64,000 bases of DNA from NCBI RefSeq assembly GCF_014352855.1, contig NZ_CP060697.1:1054001-1118000 (forward strand). Reading direction: 5' to 3'. The position numbers and the translations under genes are program-made. This document shows, one piece after another, positions 8,790-18,787 of the stretch. Positions within the stretch are counted from its first letter, which is position 1, and each line of letters begins with the position of its first letter. The notes below the pieces were generated by a model, which saw only the letters and a program-made list of their open reading frames with translations, had not been told where the DNA came from and searched no databases. The stretch is from Sphingomonas sabuli. Its GTDB lineage: Bacteria > Pseudomonadota > Alphaproteobacteria > Sphingomonadales > Sphingomonadaceae.

Positions 8790-9794
8790 ATGTCGCGCCG
8801 TGACGGAGCCCCCGCACCGGCCAACGAACCTGGCCGCGCCCGGCTCGAACTGGAATTCGACGAGCCCTACCTGCTCGGCCCGCTGTTCGGCGATTACGAT
8901 CGCCACCTGATCACCATCGAAAGCCGGCTGGGCGTGCACATCGCCGCGCGCGGCAATCGCGTGCAGATCGAGGGCGAGGCCGACGCCGCATCGCGCGCCC
9001 GTGATGTTCTGGTCGGCCTCTACAAGCGGCTCGAGCAGGGCCACGACATCGACGCAGAAGCGGTCCAGGCCGTGCTCGGCATGGCCGCGCAGCCGAGCCT
9101 CGACGGGATCATCAACGATGAGGTCGCCTCCCCGCCGCGAGTGATGATCCGCACGCGCAAGAAGACCATCGTCCCGCGCTCGCCGACGCAGACGGTCTAC
9201 ATGGAAGCGTTGTCGCGCGCCGACATGATCTTCGCGCTTGGGCCGGCCGGTACCGGCAAGACCTATCTCGCCGTCGCGCAGGCGGTGTCGCAGCTGATTT
9301 CGGGAAGCGTCGACCGGCTGATCCTGTCGCGCCCGGCGGTCGAGGCCGGCGAGCGGCTCGGCTTCCTGCCCGGCGACATGAAGGAGAAGGTCGATCCCTA
9401 TCTCCGCCCGCTGTACGACGCGCTGTACGACATGCTGCCGACCGAGCAGGTCGAACGCCGCATCGCGTCGGGCGAGATCGAGATTGCCCCGATCGCCTTC
9501 ATGCGTGGCCGGACGCTCAACGATGCGTTCATCATCCTCGACGAGGCGCAGAACACCACGCCCGCGCAGATGAAGATGTTCCTGACCCGCTTCGGCATGC
9601 GCAGCCGGATGGTCATTTGCGGCGACCCCAAGCAGGTCGACCTGCCCGAGCCCGGCAAGTCCGGCCTGCACGACGCCGTCACGCGCCTTGAGGGAGTGCA
9701 GGGCATCGCCGTCGTTCCCTTCACCACGGCCGACGTCGTCCGCCACCCGCTGGTCGGACGCATCGTCGAGGCCTATGAAGGGCCGGGACAATGA
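8790..9794 (+). CDS. PhoH-like ATPase
   Basis: 334 residues. An N-terminal KH-like region of about 100 residues precedes a P-loop domain with Walker A GPAGTGKTYLAVAQAV and Walker B AFIILDEAQNTTPAQ. These proteins belong to the PhoH/YbeZ group, which bind RNA and act with the endoribonuclease YbeY; ybeY is indeed the next gene and overlaps by 4 bp. The biochemical role of YbeZ is not fully settled. Confidence 0.93.
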   Translation: MSRRDGAPAPANEPGRARLELEFDEPYLLGPLFGDYDRHLITIESRLGVHIAARGNRVQIEGEADAASRARDVLVGLYKRLEQGHDIDAEAVQAVLGMAAQPSLDGIINDEVASPPRVMIRTRKKTIVPRSPTQTVYMEALSRADMIFALGPAGTGKTYLAVAQAVSQLISGSVDRLILSRPAVEAGERLGFLPGDMKEKVDPYLRPLYDALYDMLPTEQVERRIASGEIEIAPIAFMRGRTLNDAFIILDEAQNTTPAQMKMFLTRFGMRSRMVICGDPKQVDLPEPGKSGLHDAVTRLEGVQGIAVVPFTTADVVRHPLVGRIVEAYEGPGQ

Positions 9795-10297
9795 TGCTGG
9801 ACATCGCCATCGACGCCGATCCGGACTGGGACAGTAGCACCGGCTGGGACGCGCTGGTGCGCGCCGCCGCCCAAGCCGCCATCGCCGAAAGCGCCTTCCC
9901 GCAGCTGGCCAGTTCGCCCCGCGCGGTCGAACTGTCGGTCCGCCTGACCAGCGACGAGGACGTTCGCGCTCTCAATGCGCAATGGCGCGGCAAGGACAAG
10001 CCGACCAACGTCCTGTCCTTTCCGCAGGCCGAGCCGGACGAACTTGCCGAACTGGCCGAGGACGGACCCGAAGTGATGTTGGGCGACATCGTGCTGGCGC
10101 GCGGGGTCTGCATCCGCGAAGCGGAGGAAAAAGCGATCCCGCTCGATCACCACGCGGCGCACTTGGTGGTCCACGGCACCCTGCACCTGCTTGGTGACGA
10201 CCATGGCGACGACGCCGCGGCCGACGCCATGGAGGCGCGCGAGGTGCGCGCCCTTGGCCGGCTGGGCATTGCCGACCCTTACGGGGACCGCGGCTGA
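9791..10297 (+). CDS. ybeY: endoribonuclease YbeY (rRNA maturation factor)
   Basis: 168 residues. The zinc-binding motif HGxxHxxGxDH is intact as HGTLHLLGDDH, preceded by the conserved LVV segment. The N-terminal half contains NAQWRGKDKPTNVLSFP, typical of the family. It acts in 16S rRNA 3'-end maturation and ribosome quality control. ATG at 9791 overlaps the phoH stop; an ATG one codon later is possible. The stop overlaps the next gene's ATG by one base. Confidence 0.95.
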   Translation: MMLDIAIDADPDWDSSTGWDALVRAAAQAAIAESAFPQLASSPRAVELSVRLTSDEDVRALNAQWRGKDKPTNVLSFPQAEPDELAELAEDGPEVMLGDIVLARGVCIREAEEKAIPLDHHAAHLVVHGTLHLLGDDHGDDAAADAMEAREVRALGRLGIADPYGDRG

Positions 10298-11178
10298 TGG
10301 CGAGCCGAAGCGACGACGGCGGATCGCGGCTGTGGCGCGGCATGCGCGCCCTGATCTTCGGCAACGAAGGCACGCCCACACTGCGCGACGAGATCGAGGA
10401 CGCGATCGACGAGGCGGAAGATTCGCACCCCGTCGCCGGCGACCTGACCCCGGTCGAACGGCAGATGCTGCGCAACCTATTGCACTTCGGCGACGAGACC
10501 GCGGGCGACATATGCGTTACGCGCGGCGACATCGTGTCTGTCCCGGCGACGATCGCCTTCGACGATCTGGTCCAAGCCTTCGCCGAGGCCGAGCACAGCC
10601 GCTTGCCCGTCTATGGCGAAAGCCTCGACGAGATAATCGGCATGATTCACATCAAGGACCTGTTCGCCGCGCTGATCGACCCGGCCCGCGACCGCTCCAT
10701 CCAGGCGATGATGCGCAACCCGCTGTTCGTCCCCGAATCGATGGGCGTCATCGACCTTCTGGCGCGGATGCGCGCCGAGCGCATCCACCTGGCCGTCGTG
10801 GTCGACGAGTTCGGCGGCACCGAAGGATTGGTGACGATCGAGGACGTTGTCGAGGAAATCGTCGGCGAAATCGAGGACGAGCACGATATCGAGGCAGCGG
10901 GCATGCTGACCCGACTGGCTGATGGCGTGTGGGAAGCCGACGCCCGGATCGAGCTGGAAGAGCTGGCCGAGAGCGTCGATGCGCGCCTGACGTGGGAAGA
11001 AGACGAGGTCGATACGCTTGGCGGCCTGGTCTTCCTGCTTTCGGGCCACATTCCGGCGCGGGGTGAATCGGTGCTTCACCCGTCGGGCTGGCGCCTAGAA
11101 GCGGTCGATTCCGATCCGCGGCGCATCCTTCGCGTCCGGCTGCATCAGCCGGAGGCCGAGGTCGCCGCCGAAGATTAG
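10297..11178 (+). CDS. CorC/HlyC-type CBS-domain protein
   Basis: 293 residues, soluble, without the DUF21 membrane domain of full CNNM/TlyC proteins. Two CBS motifs span about residues 70-190, including [20 protein letters not shown], which marks this family. A C-terminal CorC_HlyC (transporter-associated) domain runs from about 205 to 285. It is often annotated as a magnesium/cobalt efflux protein. Its place directly after ybeY and before lnt matches the widespread ybeZ-ybeY-corC-lnt order, so a link to Mg or ribosome/envelope homeostasis is plausible. Confidence 0.9.
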   Translation: MASRSDDGGSRLWRGMRALIFGNEGTPTLRDEIEDAIDEAEDSHPVAGDLTPVERQMLRNLLHFGDETAGDICVTRGDIVSVPATIAFDDLVQAFAEAEHSRLPVYGESLDEIIGMIHIKDLFAALIDPARDRSIQAMMRNPLFVPESMGVIDLLARMRAERIHLAVVVDEFGGTEGLVTIEDVVEEIVGEIEDEHDIEAAGMLTRLADGVWEADARIELEELAESVDARLTWEEDEVDTLGGLVFLLSGHIPARGESVLHPSGWRLEAVDSDPRRILRVRLHQPEAEVAAED

Positions 11179-11597
11179 GCTTTCGCGAACAGGTTTTCGG
11201 GTTTCGCCATCGCCTTGAACTCCAGCGCATTGCCGGCGGGATCGAGCAGAAACATCGTCGCCTGCTCGCCCGGCTGGCCTTCGAAACGCACCGTCGGCGG
11301 GATCACGAAGTCGATCTTCGCTGCCACCAGCCGTTCGGCCAGCCGGCGCCAGTCGTCGACCGACAGGACAATCCCGAAATGCGGCACCGGCACGTCGTCG
11401 CCGTCGACCGCGTTGCTCGCCCGCGGCCGCACCGATCCCGGCGCCAGGTGCGCGACGATCTGGTGACCGTAGAGGTTGAAGTCGATCCATTCAGCGCTGC
11501 TGCGGCCCTCCGGACAGCCCAGCAGGCCGCCGTAGAATGCACGCGCGGCGGGAAGGTCGTCGACGGGAAAAGCGAGATGGAAGGGTGGCAGGCTCAT
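11175..11597 (-). CDS. VOC (glyoxalase/bleomycin-resistance) family protein
   Basis: 140 residues, transcribed against its neighbours and overlapping the end of the CorC-like gene by 4 bp. It has the paired beta-alpha-beta-beta-beta modules of the vicinal-oxygen-chelate fold, opening [18 protein letters not shown] and ending with [20 protein letters not shown], where the Glu is a usual metal ligand. The substrate cannot be told. It is probably a stand-alone metabolic enzyme inserted into an otherwise plus-strand block. Confidence 0.85.
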   Translation of the reverse strand: MSLPPFHLAFPVDDLPAARAFYGGLLGCPEGRSSAEWIDFNLYGHQIVAHLAPGSVRPRASNAVDGDDVPVPHFGIVLSVDDWRRLAERLVAAKIDFVIPPTVRFEGQPGEQATMFLLDPAGNALEFKAMAKPENLFAKA

Positions 11598-11641
11598 TTG
11601 CCGGCATTGTCATTGGCCGCGCACCGAAGCAATGACGCAAA

Positions 11642-13168
11642 ATGCGCATCCTGCTTTACGCCCTGCTGACCGGCGCCGCGTCCGCCTTCGCGTTCGAGCC
11701 GGTGGGCGTGTGGCTGCTGATGCCGGTCGCCTTCGCCGTGCTGCTCTGGCTGCTGTCCCAGGCCCAGACGCTCCGCCGCGCGCTGCTGGTCGGCTGGATC
11801 TTCGGCGTCGGCCAGTTCGTCGTCGGCCTCAACTGGATTGCCACGGCCTTCGGTTTCCAGGCGGCGATGCCGGCGTGGCTCGGCTGGATCGCAGTGGTGC
11901 TGCTGTCGCTTTACCTTGCCGTTTACCCGGCGCTCGCGGCGGGCCTCGCGTGGCGGATCGGCAAGGACAATGAAATCGCCCGTTCCTTCGCGCTCGCCGG
12001 CGGCTGGGCGATCACCGAATGGCTGCGCGCCGGGATCTTCACGGGCTTCGCATGGAATCCGGTAGGCGCGGCGCTGGTGCCGACGCCATTGCTCGGCACG
12101 ACAGCGCTGATCGGCACCTACGGCTTGTCGGCGCTGACCGTGTTGCTGGGCGCGGTCATCTGGCTGGAGATCAAGCGCAAGTTCCTGCCCGGCGTCGCTA
12201 TCGCCTTCGCCACCGCATTGCTGTGGCTGCTGCCTTCCTCTCCGGTGCCCGAAACGCCGTTGCTGTTGAAGCCGATCCGCGTGGTCCAGCCCAATATCGG
12301 GCAGGAGCAGAAGTGGCGGCCGGAATTCGCCGAGGAGGCGGCCCGCAAGCTGGCCCAATTGTCGCAGACGCCGGGCGGCGAACACCCGCACCTGCTGCTG
12401 TGGCCGGAAGCCGCGGTGACCCAGCCGCTGCAGGACGATCGCGCCGGCCCGGCGTCCGCCTTCGCTGCGTTCGAACGGTCGCGCGCGGCGCAGTCGCTGC
12501 AAAATGGCGAGGCGCTGCTGACCGGCGGCATATCTCTCCAGTCGGCGGACGGGCAGAACGTCAGCGGCGCCACCAATAGCGTGTTCGTCATCGCCCCCGG
12601 CGGACGGGCGCTGGCACGATACGACAAGGCGCACCTCGTCCCGTATGGCGAATATCTGCCAATGCGCGCCCTGCTCACCCCGCTCGGACTGTCGCGGCTG
12701 GTCCCGGGCGACACCGACTTCAGCGCCGGCCCCGGCCCGCGCAGCGTCGAGCTGCCCAATTGGGGCAAGATCGGCATCCAAGTCTGCTACGAAATCATCT
12801 TTTCCGGCCATGTTGCGGACAAGGCCAACCGTCCGGACTTCATCTTCAATCCGTCGAACGACGCCTGGTTCGGCCGTTGGGGACCGCCGCAGCATCTGGC
12901 GCAGGCGCGGCTGCGCGCCGCCGAAGAAGGCTTGCCGGTGGTTCGCGCCACGCCGACCGGGATCAGTGCGGTGATCGACGGCCGCGGTCACGTGGTGCAG
13001 CAGATCGGCTGGCGCCAGGCGGGCGTGATCGACACCAACCTGCCGCCGCCATCGCCGCAGCCGACGCTGTTCGGCCGGTTCGGCAATGTCGTCCCGTTGC
13101 TGCTTTCCGCGCTGCTGCTTCTCGGCGCCATTGCCCTCGCCGGGAGCCGGCGCTATCGGCACACATAA
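11642..13168 (+). CDS. lnt: apolipoprotein N-acyltransferase Lnt
   Basis: 508 residues. About six N-terminal membrane helices are followed by a periplasmic nitrilase-like domain and a last C-terminal helix. The catalytic triad is visible: Glu in LLLWPEAAV (about residue 255), Lys in YDKAHLVPYGEYLP (about 329) and Cys in GIQVCYEIIF (about 382). It adds the third acyl chain to lipoproteins; this window itself encodes at least three proteins with lipoboxes. It precedes metK by 60 bp. Confidence 0.95.
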   Translation: MRILLYALLTGAASAFAFEPVGVWLLMPVAFAVLLWLLSQAQTLRRALLVGWIFGVGQFVVGLNWIATAFGFQAAMPAWLGWIAVVLLSLYLAVYPALAAGLAWRIGKDNEIARSFALAGGWAITEWLRAGIFTGFAWNPVGAALVPTPLLGTTALIGTYGLSALTVLLGAVIWLEIKRKFLPGVAIAFATALLWLLPSSPVPETPLLLKPIRVVQPNIGQEQKWRPEFAEEAARKLAQLSQTPGGEHPHLLLWPEAAVTQPLQDDRAGPASAFAAFERSRAAQSLQNGEALLTGGISLQSADGQNVSGATNSVFVIAPGGRALARYDKAHLVPYGEYLPMRALLTPLGLSRLVPGDTDFSAGPGPRSVELPNWGKIGIQVCYEIIFSGHVADKANRPDFIFNPSNDAWFGRWGPPQHLAQARLRAAEEGLPVVRATPTGISAVIDGRGHVVQQIGWRQAGVIDTNLPPPSPQPTLFGRFGNVVPLLLSALLLLGAIALAGSRRYRHT

Positions 13169-13186
13169 CGAATCCTTTATATCACG

Positions 13187-13215
13187 GCCGCGAACGTCGC
13201 GGCGTCTCCTGGGGA
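13187..13215 (+). promoter_or_regulatory. paired hairpins in the metK leader
   Basis: GCCGCGA (13187-13193) and TCGCGGC (13197-13203) form a perfect 7-bp stem with loop ACG. The next bases, GTCTCCTGGGGAC (13204-13216), can form a second short hairpin with one G-T pair; it covers the GGGGA that could serve as the metK ribosome site. A TTTATA-like -10 lies at 13176-13181. I do not recognise a known SAM riboswitch class here. A translational control element is an inference. Confidence 0.35.
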
Positions 13216-13228
13216 CTTGGTTTCAGCG

Positions 13229-14436
<1,208 letters not shown>

Positions 14437-14440
<4 letters not shown>

Positions 14441-15024
14441 TCCTTCGCGTCGGCCGCCGCGGCCGCTTTGAGCAGCAGCCCGACCGCGGATTCGGCCGCG
14501 AGGCCGATGGCGATTCCGACGGCAACATCGCTGAGGAAGTGATTTTCGCTGGGCAATTGAGCGGCGGCAACCGACGCGGCCGCAGCCCCGACCGGCAATG
14601 CCGCTTCGGGATACTCGCGCGCCACGGCAGCGGCCACGGCGGCCAGCCCCGCGCTATGGCCGGAAGGCATTGATCGCATTCCGCCTGCCTTGCTGGCGCC
14701 TTCTTTCAATTTGTAATTTCCCTTGCGCGCGACGCCCGGCCGCGTGCGGTCGATGCGGTCCTTGACCATCGACTTGGCGGCCGTCGCGAAACCGTGCGCG
14801 GCGAGCATGTGGAGCGCCGTCCGCACCATCCTTGCATCGCCGCGGCCAAGGCCGACCGCAAGCACCCCGGCGCACGCCGCGATCAGCGGCGGCTGGTCGC
14901 CCAATTCGGCGAATTGCCCGAGCAGCTTCGCCTCCGCAGATTGCGGACCGACCCGAACCGTTTCCGCCGTCGCGAGATCGGCCTTTTCGACCGGATGAAG
15001 CTTGCGGGAAGAGCGTTTTGCCAT
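14437..15024 (-). CDS. PAP2-family phosphatase
   Basis: 195 residues, minus strand, convergent with metK. The PAP2 signature is seen as [10 protein letters not shown] (first motif), [17 protein letters not shown] (second) and [16 protein letters not shown] (third, S..HF.SDV). Hydrophobic stretches suggest several membrane helices. It is probably a lipid or undecaprenyl/phosphatidate-type phosphatase. The basic N-terminus [12 protein letters not shown] is short and cytosolic. The substrate is not deducible. Confidence 0.85.
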
Positions 15025-15070
15025 TGGCCCCTAACGACCCGGGCGAACGGTAAGTGCCGGCTGGCGATCC

Positions 15071-16249
15071 TCAGGCGTCGGAGCCGCCCACCAGCGTCAG
15101 CCGGGTTTCCGGCGCATCGTCGAAGCCCATGACCTGGTCGCGGCCTGCGGCCTTTGCGGCGTACATCGCACGGTCCGCCTTTTCGAGCATGTCCTCGATC
15201 GTCTGCCCGTCGCGGCGCAGGTAGATGCCAACGCTCGCACTGGCGCGTACCGGCCGGCCGCGCCCGTCCAGCCGCACGGCGGCGATGGCGTCATGAGCCT
15301 CCTGCGCGATGGCCGCGATGCGCTCGCAATATTTGCCTTCCACCAGCATCAGGAATTCGTCGCCCCCGATGCGGAACAGGCGCCCGCCGAAGCCAACCAC
15401 GCGGTTGAGCGCGGCGCCGACGCCCGCCAGCAACTGGTCGCCGATGGCATGGCCATAGCCGTCGTTAACCAGCTTGAACTTGTCGAGGTCCATGGAGATC
15501 GCGCCGCAGCATTCCCATTCGCCGGCGTTGTCCGCCGCCACCGCCTGCGCCAGCGCGTGGCGGTTGCCGAGCTGGGTCAGCGGATCGAGCATCAGGCGGT
15601 TGGCCTGAGCCTTGATGACGTCGTGACCGATGACGAAGATCAGCAACAACCCGGCGGACAGACCGGTCAGCCCCATGATGAAATGAAAGACGAGGTTGAC
15701 GTCGATGGAGAAGAAGTTGGGCTGCGCCGACAGTTCGTCGCCGACCGGGAAGGCGTGCAGATAGACGACACGCAACGCGTAGCTGGCGGCAAGACCAGAG
15801 ACGATCGCGATGATGAACCTGTCGGCCGTCCGGCGGTGGCCCCAGCGCCAGCTTTCAACCGCCAGCGCGGTCAGCGCCGCGAACAGGCCGACGTTGAACG
15901 TGGTCTGCCGAACCTGCAGCGACGCGCCGAGGAAATTGAGCGTTCCGCACGCCAGCGCGGTACCGATCAGAAGCGCACCGACGATGATCGGGAAGCTCAA
16001 CCGATGGCGCGCCGCGAGCGCCTTGGCGAACGCGGCGACGACGGCAAGGTGGAGGTAGAAAAGCGACCAGCTGTGTCCCGGCGGGCGTATCGCATCGAGC
16101 GTCACCCCAAGACAGGCGAGCGCGAACGCCGCCGCGCCCCAGCGGGCGGCGAGAATGCGCCTGTCGACCATTGCCAGCATCGCCAGGGCGATGGCGAAGA
16201 CTGCGAAAATAGCCGGGATAAGCGCGAACAGGATGCGGGAGTCCAGCAT
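15071..16249 (-). CDS. membrane-bound diguanylate cyclase (GGDEF)
   Basis: 392 residues. The N-terminal half holds six to eight hydrophobic helices (about residues 5-215). The C-terminal GGDEF domain (about 225-380) carries LDPLTQLGNRHALAQAV, DLDKFKLVNDGYGHAIGDQLL and the active site FRIGGDEFLML. The RxxD inhibitory site that normally lies nine to six residues before GGDEF is absent (GFGG instead), so product inhibition is unlikely. It should make cyclic-di-GMP, often a signal for polysaccharide and adhesion; no EAL domain is attached. The signal sensed by the membrane part is unknown. Confidence 0.92.
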   Translation of the reverse strand: MLDSRILFALIPAIFAVFAIALAMLAMVDRRILAARWGAAAFALACLGVTLDAIRPPGHSWSLFYLHLAVVAAFAKALAARHRLSFPIIVGALLIGTALACGTLNFLGASLQVRQTTFNVGLFAALTALAVESWRWGHRRTADRFIIAIVSGLAASYALRVVYLHAFPVGDELSAQPNFFSIDVNLVFHFIMGLTGLSAGLLLIFVIGHDVIKAQANRLMLDPLTQLGNRHALAQAVAADNAGEWECCGAISMDLDKFKLVNDGYGHAIGDQLLAGVGAALNRVVGFGGRLFRIGGDEFLMLVEGKYCERIAAIAQEAHDAIAAVRLDGRGRPVRASASVGIYLRRDGQTIEDMLEKADRAMYAAKAAGRDQVMGFDDAPETRLTLVGGSDA

Positions 16250-16358
16250 CGCCGTCTGAATAGTCCAGCCATGGTTACGGTTCCACTACCGGCCAACCCT
16301 ATTCGGAGTGGAAGCCCGCGCCTTGAAGCGGCGGCGCCGGACGGCTAGCCGCCGCCCG

Positions 16359-17057
16359 ATGACCGCGCACAAGCCAGGCGACCCGACCACGCTCAATCGG
16401 CTGTACGGCCGATCGAGCGGGCACAAGCTGCGCAAGGGCCAGCAGGCGCTGGTCGAGCGGCTGTTGCCACAACTTGAAGTGCCGCAGGATGGCGACGTCA
16501 CGGCCGCCGCCTTGTTCGGCGAAGACCGGCCGCTGCATTTCGAAATCGGGTTCGGTGGCGGCGAGCATCTGGCCGACCGTGCCGACATGCTTCCCGATCA
16601 CGGTTTCATCGGCTGCGAGCCCTTCCTCAATGGCGTTGCCACCGTGCTCGGCCATATCCGCGACAAGCATCTGGCCAATGTTCGGCTGTGGCGGGGCGAT
16701 GCGCTGGAGGTATTGCGCCGCGTGCCCGACGGCGCGCTGTCCTTCGTTTACCTGCTCCACCCCGACCCGTGGCCCAAGGCGCGCCACGCTAAGCGGCGGA
16801 TGGTCAACGATGGGCCCGTCGACCTGATCGCGGCCAAGTTAAAGGCTGGCGGCGAGCTGCGGATCGCGACCGACCATCCCGTCTATCTCGAATGGACGCT
16901 GATGGTGATGGCCAGCCATGGCGGGCAGTTCGAATGGCTGGCGCGGACGCCGTCAGATTTTCTTAATCCGCCGGGCGGATGGATGGAAACGCGCTACGGC
17001 GCCAAATCCCGGCGGGAGGGCCGCCGACCCTATTACCTTCGCTATCGGAGGCGATGA
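16359..17057 (+). CDS. trmB: tRNA (guanine-N7-)-methyltransferase TrmB
   Basis: 232 residues from the ATG at 16359; upstream in-frame codons would add a very arginine-rich stretch and are less likely. It forms m7G46 in tRNA. The SAM-binding motif LHFEIGFGGGEHLADRA and the tRNA-contact block HPDPWPKARHAKRRMVND are diagnostic. The stop overlaps the start of the next gene (ATGA). In sphingomonads trmB commonly follows metK; here two minus-strand genes separate them. Confidence 0.95.
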   Translation: MTAHKPGDPTTLNRLYGRSSGHKLRKGQQALVERLLPQLEVPQDGDVTAAALFGEDRPLHFEIGFGGGEHLADRADMLPDHGFIGCEPFLNGVATVLGHIRDKHLANVRLWRGDALEVLRRVPDGALSFVYLLHPDPWPKARHAKRRMVNDGPVDLIAAKLKAGGELRIATDHPVYLEWTLMVMASHGGQFEWLARTPSDFLNPPGGWMETRYGAKSRREGRRPYYLRYRRR

Positions 17058-17578
17058 TGCGGTGGATGCTGGCTGGCCTGATCTCCCTCTTCGCGCTGCC
17101 CGGAGCCGCACAGGCCTGCGTGTGCCTGGGACCGCAGACCGAAGAGCAAAAACGCGACTTCGCCCGGGCGATCGCCGAGCGCGCCGTGGCGGTGGCCGAG
17201 GTCGAGCAAATCGCGGACATGGACGCCGCCACCATGACCCCGGAACGATACCGGGTGATCCGTCTGCTCGCCGGTCAGGCGCCGGCGACCTTTCACGAAT
17301 ATCGCCGATTCGCCTCCTTGGGCGAAGGGTCGGTCGTCACGACATCGTACAGCGATTGCGATGCCGGCCCGGCAGCCGGGGAGCGCGCGGTCGTCGTCCT
17401 GTTCAGCCCGCAGGAGATCGAGGCGAACCCGGCGGATTACGCGGCGGAAGAGCGTTTCATGACCGGACGCGGCGACATGCTGATGTGGTCGATGTGCGAG
17501 AAGCTGTTCGCCGAGCAGCAAGGCGGCCTCGCCCTGATTCTCGACGAGGCGCGCAAGCTGGGCAAGGCGGCGCGTTAG
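17054..17578 (+). CDS. exported protein with N-terminal Cys-x-Cys, TIMP/netrin-like
   Basis: 174 residues. A signal peptide (about residues 1-21) ends in PGAAQA, so the mature protein would begin CVC, the hallmark N-terminus of TIMP/netrin (NTR) OB-fold domains. The following pattern also fits a short NTR fold: an aliphatic strand AVAVAEVEQI, RYRVIRLLAG, a threonine-rich turn then SDCDAGPAAGERAVVVLF, with Cys paired before a G-x-x-A-V-V-V-L-F strand. It is translationally coupled to trmB. A metalloprotease-inhibitor role is known only for animal TIMPs; here function is open. A lipoprotein is unlikely because there is no lipobox leucine at -3. Confidence 0.6.
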   Translation: MMRWMLAGLISLFALPGAAQACVCLGPQTEEQKRDFARAIAERAVAVAEVEQIADMDAATMTPERYRVIRLLAGQAPATFHEYRRFASLGEGSVVTTSYSDCDAGPAAGERAVVVLFSPQEIEANPADYAAEERFMTGRGDMLMWSMCEKLFAEQQGGLALILDEARKLGKAAR

Positions 17579-18729
17579 CCGGCCGGTTCGAGCCTGAGCA
17601 GCCGGCCGGGGTTGCCGTCCTCCAGGAGGTACACCGATCCTTCGGGCCCTTCGCTGACCGCACGGATGCGAGAGCCCATTTCCCATTGGTCGCCCTTGCG
17701 CGCCGTATCGCCGTCAAGGTCGACGCGGATCAGCGCATGGCCCGATAGCGCCGGGACGAGGGCATCCCCGGTCCAGCCGGCGAACTTCGTACCCTTGTAG
17801 ATCATCAGCCCGGCCGGCGAGATCGACGGCGTCCACCACACCTTCGGCTCTTCGTATCCGCGGCCCTTGTGATCGTCCGGAATGTCGGCGCCATCGTAAT
17901 GGCTGCCGTAGGACGCCAGGGGCCAGCCGTAATTCTTGCCCTTGGCGATCAAATTGATCTCATCGCCGCCTTTCGGTCCCATTTCGCTGTTCCACAGCCG
18001 GCCCTGCGCGTCGAAGGCCAGGCCCAGCACGTTGCGGTGACCCATCGAGTACCAGCGGCCGTCGATCCGTTCGCCCTCCGCGGTGAGGTGAATGATCTTG
18101 CCAAGGTCGACATTGCGGTCCTGTGCCGGCTGCATTTTCTGCCGGTCGCCGGAAGAAATGAACATTGTACCGTCAGGTGCGAAGGCGATACGGTGAGAAA
18201 AGTGGCCATTGCCGTCGACCTTGGGATCCTGGCGCCAGATCACCTTAAAATCGGTCAGTTGCGCGGCCACCGGTCCGCTCGGCACGGCCGGCCCGGCGAA
18301 AACCAGCGTGCCATAGCCGATCGCGGCGCCGCTGGTGCCGTCCGCGCCACGCTCGACGAAGCTGAGGTAGACGCGGTGATTGCCCGCATGGTCGGGATGC
18401 ACGACGACATCGCCAAGGCCGCCCTGCCCCGCGACGTGAACCGCGGGCACTCCACCGACTTCCTGCCGTTTGCCCGTGGCGACGTCGACCAGCCACAGCT
18501 TGCCGCCTTTTTCGGTGACGAGTGCCTGGTTGGTGAGCGGGACGCCGCTGCCCGGAATGAAGGAGATCGCCCAGGGATCGTCGAAAGAAGCGACTTCGGC
18601 CGTGGTGAAAGGCCGCGCGCCCTCCGTGGTCCCGGCGTTCTGCGCGCTGGGTTGGGCAGTCCCGGACCCGCTCGCGCCGCAAGCGGCAACGGCGAGGACC
18701 AGGGGCGACAGCAAGGATCGAAGGGTCAT
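17575..18729 (-). CDS. PQQ-dependent aldose sugar dehydrogenase-like lipoprotein
   Basis: 384 residues from the ATG at 18729, with AGGAG upstream on the minus strand; longer in-frame starts exist but lack a signal peptide at the start. The N-terminus has a lipobox (LAVAAC, Cys17). The six-bladed propeller repeats typical of soluble glucose/aldose dehydrogenases are visible: FDDPWAISFIPG, LGDVVVHPDH, NGHFSHRIAFAPDGTMFIS, MGHRNVLGLAFDAQGRLWN and EMGPKGGDEINLIAKGKNYG, followed by W. The family oxidises sugars at C1 in the periplasm with PQQ. No PQQ synthesis genes are in the window. Confidence 0.88.
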   Translation of the reverse strand: MTLRSLLSPLVLAVAACGASGSGTAQPSAQNAGTTEGARPFTTAEVASFDDPWAISFIPGSGVPLTNQALVTEKGGKLWLVDVATGKRQEVGGVPAVHVAGQGGLGDVVVHPDHAGNHRVYLSFVERGADGTSGAAIGYGTLVFAGPAVPSGPVAAQLTDFKVIWRQDPKVDGNGHFSHRIAFAPDGTMFISSGDRQKMQPAQDRNVDLGKIIHLTAEGERIDGRWYSMGHRNVLGLAFDAQGRLWNSEMGPKGGDEINLIAKGKNYGWPLASYGSHYDGADIPDDHKGRGYEEPKVWWTPSISPAGLMIYKGTKFAGWTGDALVPALSGHALIRVDLDGDTARKGDQWEMGSRIRAVSEGPEGSVYLLEDGNPGRLLRLEPAG

Positions 18730-18787
18730 ACGGTCTTTATACTCCTGAGCGGAACTAAGGTGCCCTCCATTCTGTCTAGTCGAGATC

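Noticed and set aside
8556..9791. 411-codon minus-strand frame opposite miaB/phoH
   Set aside because: Low-complexity His/Asp/Arg protein without known motifs; the plus strand carries radical-SAM and Walker motifs.
13187..13215. Known SAM riboswitch class before metK
   Set aside because: The leader is only about 60 bp long and does not match the SAM-II or SAM/SAH patterns I know; kept as an unknown element only.
15293..16348. 351-codon open frame on the plus strand opposite the diguanylate cyclase
   Set aside because: Its protein is Arg/Asp/Gln-rich without domains, while the other strand has clear GGDEF motifs. It is a high-GC shadow.
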